NCBI RefSeq assembly: GCF_000471905.2
Contig: NW_006496103.1
Span: 479,552 to 543,551 of the forward strand
Length of the DNA stretch: 64,000 bases
Source: Amborella trichopoda
Lineage: Eukaryota > Streptophyta > Magnoliopsida > Amborellales > Amborellaceae
Direction of reading: 5' to 3'
The position numbers were made by a program, and so were the translations under genes. Each line of letters begins with the position of its first letter. Position 1 is the stretch's first letter. Under the pieces are notes generated by a model. The model was not told the DNA's origin. It searched no databases and worked only from the letters and a program-made list of their open reading frames with translations. This document shows positions 11,190-21,688 of the stretch, piece after piece.

Positions 11190-12537
11190 GGGGCTATTTG
11201 GATACCTGAAAATATATTGTCTGTGAAATATATTACTGGCATAATACATTATCTGTAAATGGATTGTTACTGTTTTGGTAGTATTTAGATGCAACCTGGG
11301 AAAAACATTGTTATTGTTTGGCTATGTCTGGAAGAAATATAAGAAATGCATTACCAACATTTTAGCAGCACGTGCCCATAAACTATCATTTCTTTCTTTT
11401 TTGTCACAAAATTCCACTAAAATGTAGAATTATCATTTCCTTCTTTTTTGTCACAAAATTCCACTAAAATACTGAATTAAAATCATCATCAGACAATTCG
11501 AAAATGATTTCTAATAATAACATTATCACCATTCCAAAAAGATTTCTAATAATAACATTATCACCATTCCAAAAAGATTTTCTAATAATAACTTGTATCA
11601 TTTTACAGTGATGACATTATTTCTTACTTATTTTAAGTGCGTTTGACACTTATATGCAATCACATGTTTTCTAACATGACATTGGTTTCAACATGATAAA
11701 TCATTGGAACAATATGATTGGAATAACATGATTTTATTCTGATAAGCCTTATTTTTATTTATTTTTTATAGAAGTCGTTCAAATGTATCTCTATATAATT
11801 TCAAATAAACGATAACTTTATGATATTAAATTCAAAATATGTAGGGTACGAGTTAAAAAATAGGAAGAAGTTTGATTAGTAAACTAGATGGTTTGGTAAT
11901 TGCAATATAAAATTTTGAGGTATTGGAGGAGTCTAAAGAGGTATGTTATTTCAATTGAGATTTTAACAATCTCTTATAAGGATTATGTTGTGTGAAATTT
12001 TTTATTATGATTGTGTTGTGTAATTTATCATTGATTACTAATTTTTATTGGTATTATTTTTTGTTTTTATATGACACTGATGTCTTCAAATGAGGGGACG
12101 AACATAAAAAGGGACGGATCACATTATGTTGTGTGAAATTTTTTATTATGATTATGTTGTGTAATTTATTATTGATTAATGATTCTTATTTTTATTATTT
12201 TTGTTTTTATATGATAGTTGATGGCTTCAGATAAGGGGACGAGCTTAAAAAGGGAGGGATCACCTAGTTATTATAAAGAGAGATAGAGCTTACAAGATTT
12301 TTTTAATCGAGAATAGGTTAGGCAAAAACGCACGCCAAAGATTTCCCAACATTACCTGTCACTCTCGTAATAGATTTTTCACCTATTACCACGCGTAATG
12401 GATTTCCTGATTTTTTGGGAAATCTCTCATAATCTCTTTCTATTTTCTTATGATTAAGTGTACCCAAACAGCGAAAATATCATATTTCCTTGTAATCTAT
12501 TGTCACGTAATAGATTTTCAGGTACCCAAACGGCCCC
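11190..12537. mobile_element. Harbinger/Tourist-like non-autonomous DNA transposon, 1,348 bp
   Basis: The terminal inverted repeats are GGGGCTATTTGGATACCTG at the left and, reversed, GGGGCCGTTTGGGTACCTG at the right. This GGG..GTTTGG form is characteristic of PIF/Harbinger Tourist elements. A 3-bp CTA duplication flanks it (11187-11189 and 12538-12540), and removing the element restores LTR continuity. No transposase is visible. Internal tandem duplications occur at about 11385-11475, 11510-11600 and 11982-12262. Confidence 0.85.
11982..12262. repeat. 141-bp tandem duplication within the Harbinger-like element
   Basis: Two copies begin at ATTATGTTGTGTGAAATTTT (11982 and 12123). Both contain AAAAAGGGA.GGATCAC near their ends. 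The copies differ by scattered substitutions and short indels. Confidence 0.8.
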
Positions 12538-13703
12538 CTAGGGTTGAGGTAAACCTTCTCTCTCTTCTTTTTCTTTTCTTCTTCTCTCTCTCTTCTCCCC
12601 TCTCTTCTCCCCCTTCTTTGTCTTTGTTCTTTGTAGAGTTCATGCACGGCAGTGGCAGTGCGGTGCATGCCTCTCCCTTGCTCCCACAAGTTGTGCATGA
12701 CGATGGCAACGCCATGCACGAGTCCCCCTCCCCTTCCATTCGTCTGTCTCTTTCTTCCAGTGAAGTTTGTAGATGGCGCTGCCTATTGTCGGCCACAAAC
12801 ATAGTTGTGACGTCTCGGTGAAGAACCCAGATGGTGAAGCTTGTTGCCGCCTGCAGAGATCTTCCTCTATTGCGCATTTAGCAGAGACATCGATACCTAT
12901 CGACGCCTGCTAGAGGCTCTGCAACACCCTCACTGTCCGCGATCTTCTTCCATGCGACCGGTGCACATCGACATTCTCCCTGCATCCAGTGCCTATTGCC
13001 GTGTGACCTAGGAGAAGGTATCGCCATGTGCCTCGTTAGGAGCTGGCGCCATCCACAAGGGATGCATCATCTCCTTGCAGTGCCTACTGCGATGCCTATT
13101 AACTTCCGGACTTCCCCTTCTCTTTGCCGTCTCGTTCTTTCCTCTTCACCGCTTTCTCGTCTCACTTGATTGAGGGTAGATCTAACCTATCACCGACACA
13201 CCGACCTCGATTTCTAGTAGTATTGCCACCGTGTTGGTCTTGAGAACCATGCATGTCTTGCTACCACTCCGAGTCGGTAATTTCTGATTGTCATGCTAGT
13301 CTCACCCCCATGTCAAGCTCTCTTCTCGTTTCTATCTTTCACTAAACCTTGCCCTTCATCGCCTTCTCAGGTGAACGTGTATTTCCCTACGACAAGGGTG
13401 AGTCCCTTCGACCTACGATAGAAGTGTTGTGCAGAAAAAACAAGAGGATTACTGGCCAAGGGAGGTAATTCCGAACCAGGTCAAGGAACTGGGGGGCTTT
13501 CTTCTTGAACTAAGAGGGTACCCACGCTAGCCAGCCCAAGGAAGTCTCCCACCTAAAATTCCTCTCTCATTGGTTGGTGTATCTACCCTTGCCCTTGAGC
13601 AAGGTTCCGAGAGAGTGATCTCCAATCCTGGGTTCATCAAAAACCCAAGACACGTGCCGCCAAATAACTTAGATCCGGAAGGCAAGATCGAGGCAGCTAA
13701 CCA

Positions 13704-15167
13704 CTATCCGAGATGCATATTCAAGAAAAGAGACTCAATGCAAAGCAAGCAAGACAGTTCAAACAACGTTTAACTCTTTTTATTGCAGTAAAAAACGAGT
13801 TACAAGTTACATGTCAAAAGCGCATTATTAGGGAGGATACAAATCCCTTCTATCTGAGGAAAAGAAAACTATTGACACCAAAAGTGTTGCTCTTGCATCT
13901 GAGGATAAGAGGATGGTTACAAACCAAAACATGCAGGGTTGATCTTGCATCTAAGGATAAGAGGACGGTTACAGGCCAAAGAAATTCTCTCTTCATGAAG
14001 AAGAAGCAAACCCAAAAAAGAAACACCCTCATCATGAAGAAGAAGCAAAACTACTTGGAGAGTCAGCTTCAATTCATCTGACTACTTGGAGGAGGGAAAG
14101 ATGATTGAATTCTTACATGATCTTAAGGTGAGCTGTTAAAAAAAAAAAAAAAAAGGGGGCACCTTTTGACTCTTCTTCTTCCTCCCCCTCGTCCTTTGTC
14201 ACTATTTTCTTCTTCAAAAAAACAAAAATCCGATGGACTGAAAATCCGAAAGGAACCTCAAAAGTTGGAAAAAAGGCTACTAGGCTGAACACCCAAAAGG
14301 GACCCTGAAGTGATAACAAAAAAAAATAAAAAATTTCGATAGGCTGAAAATCCGAAAGGAATCCTAAGCCTTGGAAAAAAAGGCTACCGGGCTAAACACC
14401 CAAAAGGGACCCCGGGGCGATGAAAAGAAGAAGTTATCTCCTTCATTCTACTCTCCAAAGTCTTTTGTCTCTAAACATCTTCTCTTCCTCCCCCTGAGTC
14501 AAAGTGGTGTTAAAAGAAAATCAATAAACATTAGCTTGATGGAACACTGTTAAAAACCTAGATCGTCTAAAACTTCATAAGGTGAGTGATGGAGGAACGA
14601 AATCGAAAATCTAAAGAGATTCTGAACACCCAGAGGCGGTATCCTTTATTTTCAATACTCTGTCTCCCTCGAAACTCTAGAGAACTCTCCTTGAATTGCA
14701 ATTTAAGAGCTGAGGTTGGAAGATAGAGAAATACATGATGGTTCCTTATCCCAAAGATTCAAGCAAGGATCCGATATGCTCACATAGGCACCACCAAAGG
14801 GGCAACAGGTGGAAAAACTATAAGGCTCATCCCTTTTAAAGCACTTTTTCAATCTGATTATTAAAACTCTCCATTTCCAAAACCCTTTTGGAAAGGACTT
14901 CATCCATCACTATAAAAGGTTAAACTGTTAATCGATTTGGCCTCGTTCTCGAAGCCAACTTCCTACGCATACTATGAAGGCTTGAAACTAACCAGGCACT
15001 CCATGGTTATAGGAGTATATACGACATATCGGAAATGGGTGAACCTCAGTAATGACGATATTGGCTAGTCTGGGAGCATTCTTCTCTCGACTGGATTCTC
15101 TGAGGCGAAATGGGCCAAGCTCATCCCTGTGTGTGCGTATGATGTCCCAAAGTCTTAATTCAGGAAA
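13704..15167. other. No gene recognised; repeat-derived DNA downstream of LTR copy F
   Basis: Local duplications are visible. GATAAGAGGATGGTTACA recurs as GATAAGAGGACGGTTACA at about 13900-13970. A ~115-bp unit with GGCTGAA, AATCCGAAAGGAA and ACACCCAAAAGGGACCC occurs twice (about 14230-14310 and 14340-14420). There is no protein domain and no primer-binding site just after the LTR. Confidence 0.5.
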
Positions 15168-15590
15168 ACGTCAAACTCATACGACGTAAAGGAGCCGAGA
15201 CAGGATAAACGTCCAACTCGTGCATTGTAAAAGAGTCGAGATAGGATAAACGTCAAACTTGTGTGATATAAAAGAGCCGATACATGATAAGCGTCAAACT
15301 CGTGCGATGTTAAAGAGTCGAGACAGGACAAAGGTCAAACTCCTGCGACGTTAAAGAGTCGAGCTAGGATAAGCGTCAAACTCGTGCAATGTTAAAGAGC
15401 CGAGACAGGATAAAATGTCAAACTCATGCGACATTAAAGAGCCGAGATAGAAAAAACATCAAACTCGTGTGACGTTAAAGAGCTGAGATAGGAAAAAAGT
15501 TAAACTCGTGTGACGTTAAAGAGCAGAGAAAGGAAAGACTTCGAACTCGTGAGAAGTAAAAGAGCCGAGGCAGCTACTGTCTATCTCCGT
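15168..15590. repeat. Tandem array, ~44-bp unit, about 10 copies
   Basis: The consensus unit is near GTCAAACTCGTGCGACGTTA plus AAGAGCCGAGACAGGATAAA, with unit-to-unit changes. It passes directly into the longer-period array to its right, whose units contain this same core. Non-coding. Confidence 0.9.
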
Positions 15591-16330
15591 ATGATGTGAA
15601 AGGTCGGGTGTATTCAGGGCACAACCACCATGTTTCTATGGAAAGGCAGTCAAACTCATGCGACGTAAAAGAGCCGAGGCAAGTACCGTCTATCCTTGTA
15701 TGACATGAAAGGTCTGGTGTATTTAGAGCACGACCACCCTGTTTCAATGAAAAGATGTCAAACTCGTACGACGTAAAAGAGCCGAGGCAGGTACCGTCTA
15801 TTCCCGTATGACTTGAATGGTCGGGTATATTCAGGACACAACCATCAAGTTTAATGGAAAGACGTCAAACTCGTGCGATAAAAAAAAGTTGAAATAGGTA
15901 CCGTCTATTCCTGTATGACGTGAAAGGTCGAGTGTATCCAGGGCACAACCATCATGTTTCAAGAAAAAATGTCAAACTCATGTGACGTAAAAGAGCCGAC
16001 GCAGGTACTACCTATCCCCGTATGATGTGAAAGGTCGGGTGTATCCAAGGCACAACCACCCTATTCGATGGAAAAATGTCAAACTTGTGCGACATAAAAG
16101 AGCTGAGGCAGGTATTATCTATCCCTGTATGACGTGAAATGTCAGATGTATTTAGGGCACAACCACCATGTTCGATAGAAAAACGTCAAATTTGTATGAA
16201 GTAAAAGAGTCGAGGCAGGTACCGTCTAGCCCCGTAAGACACAAAAAGGTCAGGTGTATCTAGAGCGCAACCACCTTGTTTGATGGATTCCTTCTATCCC
16301 CATATTGACGTAAAAGGGTTGGGTGTATGG
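15590..16330. repeat. Higher-order tandem array, ~118-bp unit, about 6 copies
   Basis: Each unit joins the 44-bp core (CAAACTCGTGCGACGTAAAA, GAGCCGAGGCAGGTACCGTC) to a segment with TATCCCCGTATGACGTGAAA, GGTCGGGTGTAT and GCACAACCACC. Units run to about 16330, where the periodicity ends. It looks like amplification of the smaller repeat after a new segment was joined to it. Confidence 0.85.
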
Positions 16331-17050
16331 TCCATCGCTGCATGACGCTAAACTACTTAGAGGGCTCTATGACTGCAGGAGTTAAAACCTCTAACCAAAC
16401 TTGTTTTTTGAAATATCTTTCTCGTTTCAAAATTTTCACTATATGTCTTGTGTTTTCCAAAAAATTTAATTTTTTTGTTAAAATCGTAACATGTCCTTGC
16501 TCCGGGTTCTATTTCAAATCTCCCCCTACTTTCAAAAAATTCAAAAAAATTCTTAAAAAAGTGAAGGAATTTGGATACCCATATATGATGATTACTGCAT
16601 TGCTGCAATTGTCGTGTTGTTGCCTCATCTCTCATTCAGCTTTGGCTAAATAAGTTTCTTCCTATGGAAAGCCTTTTCCTATAGACAGTCTTAGTAAACC
16701 CTACGGAGATCAAAGAAATGCCAAGGTTAAAAATTCAAACTACAAAAACACCTGAAGTTAACTGGCATGGCTGGAAAATCCAACTCGAGTTTTAAGCTTG
16801 TGTAACTCACCGACATCTCACACCGAAAATCCTAAGAGGAAAAATGCCCTAGGTGGGTGAGCTCGATGAGCGCAATGACTTGGAGGGATAGTTCATGTGG
16901 CCCTTGACCACGTGACCTTAAGAAGAAATTTAAGTTGTCTGCATTATCTTTGACGTTCACTTGCCCCTCGAAGGACAAGGAATGTCAAAGTGTCTATTTC
17001 TTTACCACTCACGTGTGCCTCGAAGGACAGGGAGCGCCAAAGACGGGCAA
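16331..17050. other. No gene recognised; ends in the boundary of an LTR-like repeat
   Basis: The open frames at 16327-16653 (both strands) resemble no protein I know. Near the right end, CTTGCCCCTCGAAGGACAAGG and GTGCCTCGAAGGACAGGGAG form a duplicated segment. GGGCAAC then stands directly before TGTAGACACC, which suits a polypurine-tract/LTR boundary, though the purine run is poor. Confidence 0.4.
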
Positions 17051-18301
17051 CTGTAGACACCCCATTTTAAATCTGACAAATTCTATAGTTTTTTAAACCC
17101 TTAGGATAACATTATCTTAGTAGACCTAATTTAATTACCCCAAAACTACCCAAATCCTATCCCAATTTAAAGTACCCAAGAGCTTTTCGATGGTCCAGGA
17201 ATGACTTGAATCGGACTTACGAATAAAACGATATAACAAAGGAAATTTAGACCTCATTAGACCCTACTGTCGGGCAGCAGGCTGGGCTGTAACAAGCCCG
17301 ACAGGCCCAAACCCAAGCTGATGATCATTCAATGCATCTGATGATGTAGTAAATGTGTTTTCTTTAATTAAATGAGGCTAAAACTTCAGGATTAATCCAA
17401 AAAATTATTAAAAAACACCAAACAATTAAGGAAAAATCACCAATTGAATCATATAAATACCCCCTCTCCCTAAACCCTAAAAGAGAGATAAAAAGAGACC
17501 AAAAAAACATTAGAAATTCTTGAAATTAGGAAAATTACCCAAAAATACTAAAAATAGGAATTATAAATTCCTAGATATTTAGAAAACAAATCCTCAAAAA
17601 TCTCAAAAAATTAGAGAAAATCTCAAAATTTATATTCAACCTCTGGAGATCACAAAACCCTCAAAAAACTAAGAAAATTCACCTCCAGACTCGAGAGAAA
17701 CAAATAAAGATTGAAACCTTAGAGCTTCAGAAAGATAGAAACCCTAACCTCTTGAGGCCCTAACCCCCAAGCTTGAGAAAAAATAGACCTAAGTCACAAC
17801 AACCCTAGATCAAAAATAGAACCCTTCTACACCAGAGATTTGCTAGTCAATATCCAAATCAGAGAGGCAAAGAGGACCGGTTCTGATATGAGCAAGCTCT
17901 CGAAGGCTCAGGATCCCCGGGCCATTCGGCCCAGTTTGGTATTGTTTCTTCCTCTCTCTTTTTTATTCTTTTATTGTTTTATTTCTATTTTTATTTATTT
18001 TGATCTATTAACTTTGTCTTAAAATCGTATTTTAATGCTTTGGATCAAGCTGGCTCTGCCCCAGATCTGAGAGTAGATCTGCTCGTTTTCGGGCAGATCT
18101 GAATTCGATCAGTCCCACTTTCTCTACAACTTTATTTTCATCTATTTTATTAGTTTAAGGTGTTAAAATTCAAGAAATATTTATCAAAAGATCTGTCATA
18201 TTTTCATTGTAAACAGTGCTCACGCAAGCTTTCGCTAGAAATCTCCTTCTCACTGTTGAAAGTTTTTACCTTATGTTTTTTTTACCTTCAGTGAAACAAC
18301 C
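17051..18301 (+). repeat. LTR-like sequence of a second family (starts TGTAGACACCCC)
   Basis: The start TGTAGACACCCCATTTTAAA preceded by GGGCAAC is a form I recognise from plant Ty3/gypsy LTRs. A proximal TATAAATACCCC at about 17455 could be a promoter TATA box, followed by A-rich leader-like DNA. The right limit, placed at GTGAAACAACCA, is a guess. No second copy, primer-binding site or TSD was found. Confidence 0.4.
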
Positions 18302-18599
18302 AAAATGGGGGTTCCCCCCTTATATCGGCGGATCCTTCCCTCAAATGTCCCTCACATGCTGGGAATCCCAGCCACATCCAAGGAGGTCAAATGTCAATGG
18401 GTCGTACTAGGTCGAGTTCTGTCCGGAGGCCTGAGGCAAAAGTTTTTACCGTCGCCCACAAAATGGTATGCAACAAGAGACCAGAACTGGGTCGGGCTCA
18501 AGTCAAAGCTCGAACACTAATCCATCGCAGTGTTTCTTGTAACCACAGTGCCGGCTGTGTTCCCAACGACACATCGCTGGTAGAGGGTTCAAGAGACAG

Positions 18600-18965
18600 T
18601 GGTTGGACGTTCTCAGTGCTTGCTGCATTTTCAAAAGGCTCAACTTCGACTGGGTATCCAAGGAACAGTGCTTGGACGTTCTTAGCACCGACTGCATTTT
18701 AAAAAGGCTCAGCGTCAGCTGAGTATCCAAGGAATAGTGTTTGACGTTCTCAGCACCGGCTGCATTTTCAAAAGGTTCAGTGTCAGCTGAGTGTCCAAGG
18801 AATAATGGTCGACGTTCACAATGCCGGCTGCATTTTCAAAAGGCTCAGCACCAGCTAAGTGTCCAAGGAAAAATTGTGGACGTTCTTAGCGCCAGTTGCA
18901 TTTTCAAATGGCTCAGCACCTGTTGAGTGTCCAAGGTATAGTCGTGGACGTTCTCAGCACCGGTT
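18600..18965. repeat. Tandem array, ~68-bp unit, about 6 copies
   Basis: The unit is roughly GACGTTCTCAGCACCGGCTG, then CATTTTCAAAAGGCTCAGC, then GTCAGCTGAGTGTCCAAGGA. The overlapping short open frames on both strands are by-products of this period. Confidence 0.9.
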
Positions 18966-20400
18966 GTGTTCTAAACAGTCCATCACCACATGCTCCATGC
19001 TAAAAGTCATGCGCATCTTACTACTGTTATCCCCAGTAGAGTTTCATCTTTATCGTGATCCATTATCCCCAGCGGAGTAGTACCTTGGTCGTTCTACTTA
19101 GGCCATGCCTTCTTATCCCCAGTAAGAGTCATACTTGTACTGCAGCTCATTATCCCTAATGGAGTTAGGGTCATTTTTACGGTAGCAACCCCCAGTGGGT
19201 CTGCCTCACACCAAGGAGTCGGGTACCATTTTTCATCTATAAGGGACCCACACCTATTCTCATTATCCTTAATGAAGCATGTCTTCCCATCTGAACCCCT
19301 TCCCGATTATAATCATTTTATCCCCAGGGAGTCAGATTCACATCTATAGACTTATCCCTGATGTAGTTTGACCCACATGGCGACCCGCACCGCGGTCCTG
19401 ACTGCATGACCTTAAATTGCATAGCTTTAGTCCAGGTGCACAACCCTAAATTGCATGGTCCAAACTATACAACCATAAACCATCGCGGAGGTCTAGCTGC
19501 ACGACCCTAAACTGCGTAGGTCCAAACTATATGACCTTAAACCATAGTATGACATTAAAAGGCTTAAAACCATGGTCCTGGCTGCATGACCTTAAACTGT
19601 GTAGCTTTGATCCAAGTGCATGACCCTAAATTAGATGGTCCAAACTATACGACCATAAACCGTAGCGAAGGTCTAGTTGCACGACTCTAAACTGCATAGG
19701 TCCAAACTATATGAGCTTAAATCATGGTGCACATCCTAACTACATTACGATAAAAGGCTTAGCAGCACGGTCCAAACTATATGACCTTAAACTGTAGCGG
19801 AGGTCTAAGTTGCACGACCTTAAACTGCATGGTCCTAATTGTATGACTTTAAACTATATAACCACGGTCCAAGCTATATGACCTTAAACCATAGTGGATA
19901 TCCTGGCTGCATGACATTAAACTGATTTGCATAGGTCCAAGAGGCATGACTTTAAACTCGCCCCCTCATACGGGCACACACCTTTTACGAGCATTTTCAC
20001 ACACGTCTTCCCTAACCGACCCATTCGTGTGCGCACATCATCTTCATTACCTCCCCAGTGAATCCATTCATTTTCCTTCATCATTCCCCAGTGAGTCTCA
20101 CCTATGCTCACAAAATGGCGAACCATCCCACCACCCATACTCGTCGTAAGCTAGTGGATCACCATTTTTCACGCACCTTTCATACATCATCCATCTTTCA
20201 CAGGTAGCCTCATGCCTACCCCCCAAACTGAGCTAAAACCATCATCATACTCACTCTATGGCCTCAACAGACTGTCATCCATCTCCATTATGGTCTAATT
20301 GTGTGACCCTAAACTGTAGTCCACGTCCTGACTGTATGACATTAAAAGGCTTCGCACAGGTCCCGAAGGCATGACCTTAAACACTCCTTCACATAAAAAA
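18966..20400. repeat. Degenerate repeat field (CCCCAGTGGAGT and CCTTAAACCATAG units)
   Basis: From about 19020 to 19400 short units carry TTATCCCCAGTAGAGT. From about 19400 to 20400, ~60-bp units contain GGTCCAAACTATATGACCTT, AAACCATAG and GGTCTAGCTGCACGACC. Reverse-complement versions of both unit types make up 24905-25880, so the two fields are inverted relatives. Confidence 0.8.
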
Positions 20401-20925
20401 GAAAAATCACGAGCATGGTGTATACCTGGTCAAGGGAACACCATGAGTAATGATGGACGGATATGGTCGTGAAGCCATGAGCAACAGAGTTCCATGAAAA
20501 TTAAAACCCTGGAACAGTGAAAACCCAAAAGGGCACTGGGAGTAAAAATGGAAGATAAGGGTAGACATGGCCAAAAGGTCATGAGTAAAAAGCCCCAAAT
20601 AAAAAAGGAACTTGGTGAAAACCATCTCTACGACGCCGCTTCCCAATTTCAAATGAAAATCCACAAAGGACGCTTAGACCAATAACGAGGTTGATGCAGC
20701 GCTCACCTCAACAGGAGGCTTCAGCCCACACTTAAGAGAAAAATCACTGGTGTCACAATACCAGGATCCAAAAATATGAGCTTCAAGGAAAAGATTCTGC
20801 TAGCCTAAGTCCATTCTCAAAAAGGACTTGAAAGACAGAAGATTCACTAAGAAAGCAAAACAAGTCTCATGAAGAAGAGGATCATTCCTAGGAGGTTACT
20901 AAACACACTCCAAAGATGCCGGAGA
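20401..20925. other. No gene recognised
   Basis: It contains AAAACCCAAAAGGGCACTGGG, reminiscent of the AACACCCAAAAGGGACCC units at 14300-14410, so it is probably repeat-derived. The open frames are short and unrecognised. Confidence 0.4.
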
Positions 20926-21366
20926 CGCCCCAAGAAGGCTAAGTCAGCCATGACTTTGGACTTGTTACATTAGATTGCTAACAGTAGGTAGGGGTTATCC
21001 CCAAAGCTGGTCACCTAGAAAAACTGAGGTACCCTACCTGCCAAGGAATAACTGGTGCACGACACAGACGAGCACCGACCAAAGGCTCTTCAGTAGATCA
21101 TTCAGAATAAACAAACAAGAAAGTCACTCTGATAAACCAAAAACGCCTCAAGAAGGCTAAGTCAGCCATGATTTTGGACTAGTTACCCGAGATTGATAAT
21201 AATGGGTAGGGCTTATACCCAAAGCTGGTCACCTTGATAAACTGAGGTACCCTACCCACCAAGGAATAACTGGTGCACAATGTAGACAATCACCAACCAA
21301 AGGCTCTTTGGCTGTCTATTCAAGACAACGAAACCCAAACCAAAGGAGAACAATGCCCTTAACCAT
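20926..21366. repeat. 218-bp tandem duplication
   Basis: Copy one begins at CAAGAAGGCTAAGTCAGCCA (20931) and copy two at 21149. Both carry CCCAAAGCTGGTCACCT, AACTGAGGTACCCTACC and CAAGGAATAACTGGTGCAC in order. Differences are mostly single-base. Confidence 0.9.
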
Positions 21367-21688
21367 GACACTCAATTGCCAGACAAGCATGATTCTGACT
21401 AACGAGGTCCGTACAAAAACCTCAGCTTCAGAATCACAAACAGTCCACACGAGGATGAGAACTTCGATAAGATCCCTCAAAAATGTATCTTCCCCCCCTA
21501 AAGTCTCCACGAATGGACCTGTACATTGTATCCAAACATCTAAGCATCCTAGTTGCAGCATTGCGTGAACCTCCTCGGTGTCCACGTGGTCCTATGGCTA
21601 GGAAGAAAAAAAGTAATAAAGCCGAAGGAAATTTTCCAAATGTTATTCTTCTTGCTTCTCTCAAAGCACAACATTTGGCGGGGCAAGC
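21367..21688. other. No gene recognised; immediate left flank of LTR copy E
   Basis: Overlapping open frames on both strands show no family resemblance. The last bases (TTTGGCGGGGCAAGC) stand directly before the LTR start. They are too mixed to be called a polypurine tract with confidence. Confidence 0.35.

Larger units (their letters stand above)
9915..13703 (+). repeat. LTR copy F (plus orientation), interrupted by a Harbinger-like element
   Basis: The match to LTR copy E starts at CTAAGGCAGTG (about 9918, equal to 21851 in E), so roughly 160 bp of the LTR start is missing. It continues through ATTGGATCC (10034), GATCGTGCTCAAATTT (10231) and AACAATCATCTTACGATC (10799). After the insertion at 11190-12537 it resumes to GATCGAGGCAGCTAACCA, ending at 13703 with the family CA end. 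It abuts the minus-strand copy B, giving a head-to-head LTR junction near 9913. Confidence 0.65.

Noticed and set aside
15168..16330. CRISPR-like regular repeats
   Set aside because: Units are contiguous with no unique spacers and vary throughout; the setting is plant retrotransposon DNA.
16327..16653. 108-residue plus-strand frame with a Cys-rich hydrophobic end
   Set aside because: No homology recognised, antisense frame equally long, A/T-run composition, adjacent to arrays.
18391..19080. Overlapping frames with repeated FSAPAAFSKGS-like peptides
   Set aside because: By-product of the 68-bp tandem array; every frame shows the same period.
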